A DNA stretch of 64,000 nucleotides from NCBI RefSeq assembly GCF_001426265.1, contig NZ_LMDG01000001.1:68450-132449 (forward strand), in the 5' to 3' direction. Below are positions 56,926 to 64,000 of this stretch, piece by piece (position 1 is the first letter of the stretch; each line of letters opens with the position of its first letter). Under the pieces are notes generated by a model. It searched no databases. It had not been told where the DNA came from and worked only from the letters and a program-made list of their open reading frames with translations. The position numbers were made by a program, and so were the translations under genes. Source of the stretch: Rhizobium sp. Root1220. GTDB taxonomy: Bacteria > Pseudomonadota > Alphaproteobacteria > Rhizobiales > Rhizobiaceae.

Positions 56926-57400
56926 ACACTTGCTGAAATGTTGACCTTGAGCCCGGGCGATCCGTGGACAGCTGTGTGCGATGCCGACTCGGATTCACGA
57001 AGGCCTCGGCACCTTTGCATCCTGTCAAAGGCGACTCGTTTTCACGAGCGTGCGCAGGCGAAGCCACGTCACCGACCTATCACTTTCGGCTGGCAAGCTT
57101 TAGAAGCCAGCACGAGCATTGCGAAGCCCCGAACGGTCACCCGCAAATCGAGCTCCTGAGAAATGCGGTGCGCCAGCGCTCAATTGGATCGCGCCGCGTT
57201 ATTGGCATCCGATGGCGGCCACATCCAACGCGTGTCTAGCTCCGCCCACACCTAAGTATGGTTATGAAGGGGGCGGGAAAAGGATAATTTTCAGCCATTG
57301 CGGCATCTTTCCAGCTGGACCGAACAGCCGAGCGCTAACTTCATGAAAATCATTGAATCCCGGGCAATCCAGGCTTGGTCAACCAGGAGCAGGAGCCATC
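56926..57400. other. Gap before the EmrAB-type genes
   Basis: No supported gene. The sequence directly before 57401 (AGGAGCAGGAGCC) is a ribosome site. No palindrome or sigma-70 box of quality was seen. Confidence 0.4.
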
Positions 57401-58573
57401 ATGAACGTCATCAACCATCCTGCTAGCCCGACGGCGGAAACCGCCCTGCCAGCAGGTGACGGCAGCAATGCTCAGGCACCAACAACGCCCGCACCGGTGA
57501 AGCGCAAGCCCAAATGGCGAATGCTGGTGCTCGGTACGGTCGCGATCGCGGCGCTGGGTGCGGCGGCCTATGGTGGCTGGAAATATTGGACGGTGTGGCA
57601 ATTCGAGCAATCGACGGACGATGCATATGTTCAGGCCGACGTGGTCGCGATAGCGCCACAGGTGGCGGGCTATATCCAGACCCTTCACGTCAACGACAAT
57701 CAGCCAGTCAAAGCGGGTGACATTCTCGCTACGATTGATCCGCGCGACTTTCAGGCGGCGGTCGATCAGGCAAAGGCGGATGTCGCACAGGCCGAAGCGG
57801 ACATAGTCAGTATTGCTGCCCAGCTTAGTGAACAAAAAGCACTGATCGACGAGGCGCAAGCGACGATCAATACCGACCAGGCATCGGAGGTGTTCGCTGA
57901 ACAGAACAACCAGCGCTTTTCGACCCTGTCGAAAACGGGATCTGCAACAGTGGAAGAGGCACAACAGGCGGCGTCGCAGGCCGAATCGGCAAAGGCCGTG
58001 GTGGTCAAGGACAAGGCGGCGCTGGTCGCCACGCAGAAGCAGATCGATACGCTCGACGCACAGCAGTCAGAAGCCAAGGCAACGCTCGACCATAATCGTG
58101 CTGCGCTGGCGCAGGCAGAACTCAACCTTGGATACACGGTGCTCCGGGCGCCCGTCGACGGCGTGGTCGGCGCGCGGACGGTTCGGGTTGGCCTCTATGC
58201 CCAACCCGGTCAACTGCTTCTGGCGGTGGTGCCGCTCCAGGCGGCCTATGTCGTCGCCAACTACAAGGAGACCCAACTCGCCGACGTCAGGCCCGGTCAG
58301 CCGGTCGGGATCGCCGTGGACACATTCTCAGGCGTTACCGTGCGCGGTGTCGTCAACAGCCTTGCCCCGGCAAGCGGCCAGGAGTTCGCCCTGCTGCCGC
58401 CGGACAATGCGACTGGCAACTTCACCAAGATCGTGCAGCGGGTTCCCGTGAAGATCACTATCGACAAGTCGGATCCGCTCGCGGGTCGCCTGCTTCCAGG
58501 CATGTCCGTGACGACGACGATAGAGGTCGGACCAGTCGCTGAAACCACCCCTCCCGCGAACAAAAGCAAGTAG
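57401..58573 (+). CDS. HlyD/EmrA-family membrane-fusion protein
   Basis: A 390-residue periplasmic adaptor. A Pro-rich cytosolic N-terminus and one helix (about 40-60) precede TDDAYVQADVVAIAPQVAGYI (about 66-86, lipoyl half), a long Ala-rich coiled coil (about 110-230) and the second lipoyl half VLRAPVDGVVG. It links an inner-membrane pump to an outer-membrane channel. The MFS pump gene starts 20 bp downstream. No repressor of the pair is adjacent. Confidence 0.9.
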   Translation: MNVINHPASPTAETALPAGDGSNAQAPTTPAPVKRKPKWRMLVLGTVAIAALGAAAYGGWKYWTVWQFEQSTDDAYVQADVVAIAPQVAGYIQTLHVNDNQPVKAGDILATIDPRDFQAAVDQAKADVAQAEADIVSIAAQLSEQKALIDEAQATINTDQASEVFAEQNNQRFSTLSKTGSATVEEAQQAASQAESAKAVVVKDKAALVATQKQIDTLDAQQSEAKATLDHNRAALAQAELNLGYTVLRAPVDGVVGARTVRVGLYAQPGQLLLAVVPLQAAYVVANYKETQLADVRPGQPVGIAVDTFSGVTVRGVVNSLAPASGQEFALLPPDNATGNFTKIVQRVPVKITIDKSDPLAGRLLPGMSVTTTIEVGPVAETTPPANKSK

Positions 58574-58593
58574 TTATCGGAAGGTCAACGGCG

Positions 58594-60156
58594 ATGACGG
58601 GCATCGAAGCGGCTGGCGGAGAGCGCGAAGCAGGCGCCAGCATCCGCACATGGATCGCGGTCGGCGGCTGCATGGTAGGCGCCCTGATCGCCGTCCTCGA
58701 CATTCAGATCACCAATTCCTCGCTTCCGCAGATCGAAGGCGGGATCGGTACCGGTACCGACAACGGCACCTGGATCTCGACCGCCTATCTGATCGGCGAA
58801 ATCATCATGATCCCGCTGACGGACTATCTTAGCCGCGTCTTCACCTTCCGTCGCGCCCTGCTTGGCAACCTCGGCTTGTTTCTGTTCTTTTCCATTTGCT
58901 GCGCCTTTGCCACGAACCTCACGGAAATGATCATGTTCCGTGGATTGCAGGGCTTCACCGGCGGGGTAATGATCCCGATGGCCTTCACGCGCGTGTTGAC
59001 CACCATCCCACTCCGCCAACAACCGATGGGGCTGGCGGCTTTTGCGCTGACAGCGACATTCGGGCCAGCGATCGGGCCGACCATCGGCGGTTATCTGACC
59101 GAAAACTATGGGTGGCAGTACATCTTCTTCATCAACCTCATTCCCGGGGCGTTGATGTTTGGGCTGCTCTATCCGACGCTGGAACGATCCAAGATGAACC
59201 TCTCATTGCTGCGGGACGGCGACTGGTTCGGTATCGCATTCATGGCGGTCGGCTTGGCATCGCTGCAGACGGTGCTCGATGAAGGCAACAAGGACGACTG
59301 GTTCGGCTCACCCTACATCGTCCACCTGGCGGTCCTGGCAGCGATCACATTGACCATTTTCATCATCATCGAGCTGATCGTCGAGAAACCGGCTGTCCAA
59401 CTACGGCTGCTCGCTCGCCGAAATTTTGGATTGGGTACGCTCGCCAACGTCATTGTCGGTTTCGCCCTGTACGGCTCCGTTTACGTGCTGCCTGCGTATC
59501 TGAACGGAGTTCAGGGCTACAACGCCGAGCAAACCGGCTTGGTGCTGGCCTGGGCCGGCCTGCCGCAGCTTCTGATAATCCCATTCGTACCATTGCTGCA
59601 AAAGCACTTCGATCGGCGTGCCATCGTCTCGGTGGGTCTGGCGATCTTCGCAGCGAGCTGCTTCCTGAACACGCATTTGAGCTTCGACGACGGCGGCGAC
59701 CAGTTCATGATGACCAACATCGTGCGGGCAATCGGTCAGGCCGTCGTCATAGCACCGCTGATCGGTATCGCGACAATCGGCATCCCCAGGGAGCAATCGG
59801 GAGCGGCATCCGGCCTGTTCAACATGATGCGAAGCCTCGGTGGCGCTGTGGGAACGGCGACCCTGGCGACGATCATCACCAAACGTGAACAGTTCCATTC
59901 CAACATCATCGGCCAGTCGGTCACGCCCTATGGGAACAGTGTCGGGCAGTTTCTGACGGAAATGCAGCAGTACTTTCTGGCGCATGGCGCCGGTGATATC
60001 CCGCATGCGCATCATCAGGCCGAGATCCTGCTTGGCAATCTTGTTCAGCAGCAATCCTTCGTCATGGCGTTTTCCGACACCTTCTATGTCCTCGGAGTGC
60101 TGCTGTCGCTCGCGGTCGTCGTAGTCCTCATGACGCGCGGGCCTTCATCGACTTAG
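58594..60156 (+). CDS. DHA2-family (EmrB-like) drug/H+ antiporter
   Basis: A 520-residue MFS transporter with 14 predicted helices. Motif C-type ATFGPAIGPTIGGYL (about 151-165) and WISTAYLIGEIIM (about 52-64) fit the DHA2 group. With the EmrA-like adaptor it forms an export pump for hydrophobic toxic compounds. It ends 108 bp before the convergent metallo-hydrolase gene. Confidence 0.9.
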   Translation: MTGIEAAGGEREAGASIRTWIAVGGCMVGALIAVLDIQITNSSLPQIEGGIGTGTDNGTWISTAYLIGEIIMIPLTDYLSRVFTFRRALLGNLGLFLFFSICCAFATNLTEMIMFRGLQGFTGGVMIPMAFTRVLTTIPLRQQPMGLAAFALTATFGPAIGPTIGGYLTENYGWQYIFFINLIPGALMFGLLYPTLERSKMNLSLLRDGDWFGIAFMAVGLASLQTVLDEGNKDDWFGSPYIVHLAVLAAITLTIFIIIELIVEKPAVQLRLLARRNFGLGTLANVIVGFALYGSVYVLPAYLNGVQGYNAEQTGLVLAWAGLPQLLIIPFVPLLQKHFDRRAIVSVGLAIFAASCFLNTHLSFDDGGDQFMMTNIVRAIGQAVVIAPLIGIATIGIPREQSGAASGLFNMMRSLGGAVGTATLATIITKREQFHSNIIGQSVTPYGNSVGQFLTEMQQYFLAHGAGDIPHAHHQAEILLGNLVQQQSFVMAFSDTFYVLGVLLSLAVVVVLMTRGPSST

Positions 60157-60264
60157 GGCCGTCGGATGTTGCCAAGTGCGAGGCATGTCCGGATCATGCC
60201 GATAGCGAAGTGTCACTACGTGGGTGAACCCAAGCATTCGGCAGGAAGGAGCCGACACTCAGGT

Positions 60265-61206
60265 TCATGCCTTCACAAATCGATAGGCGTTACCGTCGCG
60301 CTCGGCATAGCCAACCCCCGGATAGCTCCAGTGATAGCCAAGCAGCTTCAGCTTTTCGCTAGCGGCGCGATCGAGCAGGGCCGCCCTGTTCTTCAGGGCA
60401 ACATCTGGTTCGGTGTCGAAGCCGAAGTGCCATGCCGGATGCTCAAAAAAGATGACGTCATTTGTGCAGGCGTCAGCGGTGATCAGCAAATTGCCATCCC
60501 CGGCAAGCTCGATTGAAACATGGCCCGGCGTGTGACCTCGCGTTTCGACAACTTGCATGCCGGCAACAATCTCGTCACCGGGCTTCACCAACGTCAGTCG
60601 ATCCTTGACAGCGAACAGATCGCGCTGGGCGCCTCGGGCAAAGGCGTGAAGCGCGGCCGGCATATGCGCCTCGTAGTCCTTGTCTGTCCAGAAGTTCCAT
60701 TCCGCCTCACTCACATAATACTGCGCGTTCGGGTAAAGCAGCTTGCCCTCTGCCGTCGTCGTCGCGCCGGAGTGGTCGGGATGGGCATGCGTGAAGACAA
60801 TCTTGGTGATGCTTTCCGGTTCGACCGCAAGGGTCTTCAGATTCTGGGCGAGCCTACCGGCGGTTGGCTGAAAATGCGGGCCTGAGCCATTATCGATCAG
60901 AATGAGATCGCTGCCGTGACGAATTAACGGAATGTTCGCCTGAACCGGCGCGCCTTCGGCATTGCCGCCGAGGCGGGCCAGGATTCCGGTTCGTTCCTCC
61001 GGCGAGGCGTCGGGAAGAAGGACCTCCGCCGGAAGCGTGATGAAGCCATCGCTGACGACCGTGATGTCGAAGGCCCCATGCGCGAGGCGATGAACGTCGG
61101 CGGCAAACACACTCCGCGGTAGAAGCAATGCCGCCGCCGTCATTATCGAGCCCACAAGCATTTCACGGCGATTTGGGGAGAGTTTGTCATCAGCTTTAGA
61201 AGGCAT
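60265..61206 (-). CDS. Exported MBL-fold metallo-hydrolase
   Basis: A 313-residue protein with a Tat-like leader (NRREMLVGS, then hydrophobic to about 36). The metallo-beta-lactamase motif is THAHPDHSG (H140, H142, D144, H145), with a further His in ETRGHTPGHVS (about 227-235). Likely two zinc ions and a hydrolase of lactone or ester type; quorum-quenching lactonase is possible but not shown. It converges with emrB and diverges from the alpha/beta hydrolase. Confidence 0.85.
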   Translation of the reverse strand: MPSKADDKLSPNRREMLVGSIMTAAALLLPRSVFAADVHRLAHGAFDITVVSDGFITLPAEVLLPDASPEERTGILARLGGNAEGAPVQANIPLIRHGSDLILIDNGSGPHFQPTAGRLAQNLKTLAVEPESITKIVFTHAHPDHSGATTTAEGKLLYPNAQYYVSEAEWNFWTDKDYEAHMPAALHAFARGAQRDLFAVKDRLTLVKPGDEIVAGMQVVETRGHTPGHVSIELAGDGNLLITADACTNDVIFFEHPAWHFGFDTEPDVALKNRAALLDRAASEKLKLLGYHWSYPGVGYAERDGNAYRFVKA

Positions 61207-61558
61207 CCGCGAATCTCCCTGGAACTGACGGGCGTTTGCCGGCTTCCGCCATGCACGCCGAATAACCTACGTCGCCCTCAATATAATTTTAAAGCGAACT
61301 ATGTTTTTTTCCAGCGTCTAGTGGTTGTCTGCAGGCTCCGATCCTTGCATCAAATTCCACTTTTGCATGGACCGAGCATTGATAACACCCTGAACCGCTC
61401 CAATTGCACGTCCGAGACAGACACGCTCAACACCGATCTCCAGACTTTTCCAGCTCGCACTCCCGGGCCCGGCTTGCTTGATCCAAAGATCGCCAAAGCG
61501 TGCTGCAGCACAGGTATCCCTTGTCCACGGAAGCCGTAGGCTCATTCAGGAGGCTGAT
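61207..61558. other. Divergent promoter region between the MBL and alpha/beta-hydrolase genes
   Basis: AT-rich block near 61280-61310 (ATATAATTTTAAAG, ATGTTTTTTT) is probably promoter sequence. No supported gene. The AGGAGGC before 61559 is the ribosome site of the hydrolase. Confidence 0.4.
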
Positions 61559-62434
61559 ATGAAAATTCCGGTTATTCGATACCATACCGCAAAGATCGAC
61601 GGCGTGAATGTCTTTTATCGTGAGGCCGGACCGGCTGACGGGCCGATAGTCGTTCTGCTGCATGGCTTTCCGACTTCATCGCATATGTTCAGAAACCTCA
61701 TTCCACTCCTGGCCGATCGTTATCACGTTATCGCGCCAGATTATCCGGGCTTTGGCGAAAGCGATGCACCTGATCACACGAGGTTTGCCTATACGTTTGG
61801 AAATTACGCGGACATTGTCGACGCCTTGTTAAACCATTTGGATGCCAAGCGGTACGCGATGTACGTCATGGACTACGGTGCTCCGGTCGGCTACCGCCTT
61901 GCCCTCAAGCATCCCGATCGCGTCACCGCCCTGATCGTGCAGAACGGAAATGCCTACGAGGAGGGATTGAAGGAATTCTGGGATCCCATCAAGGCTTACT
62001 GGGCTGAGAACACGCCCGCCCGCCGTGAAGCCCTGGCCGGTCTCGTTTCTCTCGAAACGACGAAGTTCCAGTATCTGGATGGCATGAGCGATGCCGCCCG
62101 GATTGATCCGGACAACTGGGTCCACGACCAGGCCTTGCTCGACCGCCCCGGCAACAAAGATATCCAACTCGATCTCTTCCACGACTACGGCACCAATGTT
62201 CCGCTGTACCCAAAATTCCAGGCGTTTTTCCGCGAGCGCAAGCCGCCGACACTGATCGTCTGGGGAAAGAACGACAAGATCTTCCCGGCCGATGGCGCGG
62301 CCCCTTATTTGCGCGACCTGCCGAACGCGGAGATGCACATGCTCGACTCCGGGCACTTTGCTCTCGAAGACAAGCTCGATGAGATGGCTCCGCTCATCCA
62401 CGATTTCCTTGATCGAAATCTAGGCCGGACCTAG
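61559..62434 (+). CDS. Alpha/beta hydrolase (haloalkane-dehalogenase/epoxide-hydrolase-like)
   Basis: A 291-residue cytosolic hydrolase. [10 protein letters not shown] is the oxyanion-hole block (35-44), Asp 105 in MDYGAPVG is the nucleophile where lipases have Ser, and His 266 in SGHFALE completes the triad. An Asp nucleophile indicates haloalkane dehalogenase or epoxide hydrolase chemistry. Substrate unknown. It leads a pair with the second MBL protein. Confidence 0.85.
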   Translation: MKIPVIRYHTAKIDGVNVFYREAGPADGPIVVLLHGFPTSSHMFRNLIPLLADRYHVIAPDYPGFGESDAPDHTRFAYTFGNYADIVDALLNHLDAKRYAMYVMDYGAPVGYRLALKHPDRVTALIVQNGNAYEEGLKEFWDPIKAYWAENTPARREALAGLVSLETTKFQYLDGMSDAARIDPDNWVHDQALLDRPGNKDIQLDLFHDYGTNVPLYPKFQAFFRERKPPTLIVWGKNDKIFPADGAAPYLRDLPNAEMHMLDSGHFALEDKLDEMAPLIHDFLDRNLGRT

Positions 62435-62558
62435 CATCGCCAAGTGCTGCTTGTCGGAGGCCGAGACTAGATTTCGGCCATCTCGTAGTCATGCAGGCTG
62501 CCCCTTCGGGCCGTCGCGACAAGTCTCGGATCTAGGCTCAACTGACCAGGAGGACGGC

Positions 62559-63533
62559 ATGAATTCGTCAATGCACCACTACAATCTTTCGAGACGCGGC
62601 TTCTGCTTTTGCTGCCTTGGTGGCGCTGCGTTTGCGGCAACTGGGGCCTGGTTGACGCCTGCCGAAGTCTTTGCGGCGGCTGGCAACGTGGTGGATGTGA
62701 TACGAGATGCAGCTGCCAAGGCGTCGATCACCACAGAAAAGCTTCGCGGGGGTGTCAGTGCGCTTTCCGGGTCAGGCGGCAACATCGCCGTGCTGGCTGG
62801 CGGCGACGGCAAGCTTCTGATCGACGCCGGCATCACAGCCACGCGACCTCGAATCGAAGAGGCTCTGGTCGCCCTGGGACCGCAACCGATTACCCATCTG
62901 ATCAACACGCATTGGCATTTCGACCATACGGATGGCAATGAATGGCTGAATTCTGACGGCGCCGTGATCATGGCCCACCCCAACACGCTCACCCACCTGG
63001 CCTCGGCACAGCGCGTCCAGGACTGGGATTTTACGTTCCCGGCATCACCGAAGGGTGCCTTGCCGACGTCGCTCATGTCCGGTGATGCGCAGACGCTGAA
63101 ATTGAACAATCAAACGATTGCGTTGAAATACTACGGACCCGCCCATACCGACAGCGATATCTCCGTCTTTTTCCAGGAGGCGAATGTGCTTCACACTGGC
63201 GACACCTTCTGGAATGGAGTGTACCCGTTCATAGACTATTCCACGGGCGGCAACATAGACGGTACGATCATGGCAGCGGAGGCCAATATCGCTACCGCCG
63301 CAGGTGACACCATTGTCATCCCCGGCCACGGCGCAGTGGGGAACAAGGAACAGCTCGTCGCCTTCCGAGACATGCTCGTTGGGATCCGCGAGAATGTGGC
63401 CAAGCTCAAGAAAGAAGGGCGCTCCGTGGACGAGGCGATCGATGCGAAACCGACCGCAAAATGGGATCCTGTCTGGGGGAAATTCGTCGTGACGCCAGCT
63501 TTCTTTACGCGGCTCGTCTACGAAGGCGTTTAG
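62559..63533 (+). CDS. Exported MBL-fold metallo-hydrolase, second copy
   Basis: A 324-residue protein with a twin-arginine-like leader (SRRGFCFCCLGGAAF, about 11-25), followed by an MBL domain with THWHFDHTDG (H118, H120, D122, H123) and VIPGHGAV near the C-terminus. The Cys-rich leader (C16, C18, C19) is unusual. AGGAGG stands eight bases before ATG 62559. Not a close copy of the MBL gene at 60.3 kb but of the same general class. Confidence 0.85.
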   Translation: MNSSMHHYNLSRRGFCFCCLGGAAFAATGAWLTPAEVFAAAGNVVDVIRDAAAKASITTEKLRGGVSALSGSGGNIAVLAGGDGKLLIDAGITATRPRIEEALVALGPQPITHLINTHWHFDHTDGNEWLNSDGAVIMAHPNTLTHLASAQRVQDWDFTFPASPKGALPTSLMSGDAQTLKLNNQTIALKYYGPAHTDSDISVFFQEANVLHTGDTFWNGVYPFIDYSTGGNIDGTIMAAEANIATAAGDTIVIPGHGAVGNKEQLVAFRDMLVGIRENVAKLKKEGRSVDEAIDAKPTAKWDPVWGKFVVTPAFFTRLVYEGV

Positions 63534-63594
63534 CGCAGTCTATGGCCCGCAAACACCAAGACGACGGCAACCGGTTCTGGCTTTGATCCACATA

Positions 63595-64000
63595 TCACAG
63601 CGAACCGGTCATCCGCTGCGCGACAAGTGCCAGTTCGACGCGGTTCTTGGCATTCATCTTCCGAAGAAGCTTGGAGACGTGGAACTTCACATTGCGGACA
63701 CTGGTGCCGACCAGGTCGGCGATCGCCTGATTGCCCATGCCGCGGGCAACACATAGCAACACCTGTCGCTCTTTCGACGATAAATCGGGAGGCGAGTTGG
63801 CGTTTTCCGCCGGGACGGCCCGCATTGTCGCGAACAGCCGGGAGCCGAGGGTCGGCGCAAGATAGCTGTTGCCGCGTTGCACGGTCGTGAGGGCGTCAAG
63901 CAACTCGCCCGCAGCGACGCCTTTCAGGATGTAACCGGCGGCCCCCGCCTCGAGCGCTTCGAGAACCTGGCTGTCATCTTCCGACACAGTCAGCATCACG
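63595..64000 (-). CDS. NarL/LuxR-type response regulator, C-terminal part (cut by right edge)
   Basis: About 135 residues are visible: the end of a receiver (AGAAGYILKGV region with the conserved Lys) and a LuxR helix-turn-helix (LSSKERQVLLCVARGMGNQAIA, and VRNVKFHVSKLLRKM). The phosphorylated Asp lies beyond the edge. It converges with the second MBL gene. The sensor is not visible. Confidence 0.85.
   Translation of the reverse strand, partial: VMLTVSEDDSQVLEALEAGAAGYILKGVAAGELLDALTTVQRGNSYLAPTLGSRLFATMRAVPAENANSPPDLSSKERQVLLCVARGMGNQAIADLVGTSVRNVKFHVSKLLRKMNAKNRVELALVAQRMTGSL

Overview
The window looks like chromosomal DNA of a Rhizobiaceae alphaproteobacterium (Rhizobium, Neorhizobium, Agrobacterium or Ensifer type). 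The grounds are the high G+C coding sequence, a gcrA cell-cycle regulator, an argD-argF-hslO run, a SAM-II riboswitch in front of metZ, and many proteins whose families are mainly rhizobial (DUF6460, TIGR02186 next to a TauE exporter, long-form dCTP deaminase). No insertion sequence, phage gene, CRISPR array or plasmid replication gene was seen.

Layout. 0-7 kb: the start of a CHASE3 sensor kinase (cut by the left edge), then a beta-oxidation operon (acyl-CoA dehydrogenase, fadA, a 28-codon membrane ORF, fadB) behind a strong palindrome. 7-16 kb: TerC-family membrane protein, secreted DUF922 protease, TauE exporter plus TIGR02186 partner, a broken DHFR-family gene, a transglycosylase lipoprotein whose ribosome site lies in a hairpin, the PdeM/Lhr-like DNA-repair pair and a DadA-like oxidase. 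16-33 kb: an amino-acid binding protein, an Rrf2 regulator with a CMD-family enzyme, small envelope genes, MATE exporter, DUF952-pyrD, a LuxR-type response regulator, an S24 (LexA-like) regulator, an SNase-like protein, TerB, another binding protein, a BcsA-like glycosyltransferase and a chemoreceptor. 33-45.6 kb: tRNA-Gly, dcd, SAM-II/metZ, apaG, hslO, argF, argD, gcrA with a dense GANTC cluster, a PhoR-like kinase, ppk2 and a nitronate monooxygenase carrying the same palindrome as the beta-oxidation operon.

45.6-49.2 kb is an accessory-looking stretch between tRNA-Thr and tRNA-Val. It holds a two-gene exported/membrane module of unknown function, two small secreted proteins and a small methyltransferase. 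49.2-54.9 kb is a compact five-gene surface-polysaccharide operon on the minus strand (GT25, O-antigen ligase/polymerase, WbpM-like dehydratase, epimerase, initiating sugar transferase). Behind it lies a GGDEF protein whose active-site motif is destroyed. 57.4-64 kb holds an EmrAB-type export pair, two exported metallo-beta-lactamase-fold hydrolases around a haloalkane-dehalogenase-like alpha/beta hydrolase, and a NarL-type response regulator cut by the right edge.

Most of the window is ordinary core metabolism. The points most worth pursuing are the tRNA-Thr-linked gene pair, the shared palindrome that links fatty-acid oxidation to the nitronate monooxygenase, the hidden ribosome site at 11.0 kb, the tiny ORF inside the fad operon, the GANTC cluster before gcrA, and the degenerate GGDEF protein beside the polysaccharide operon.
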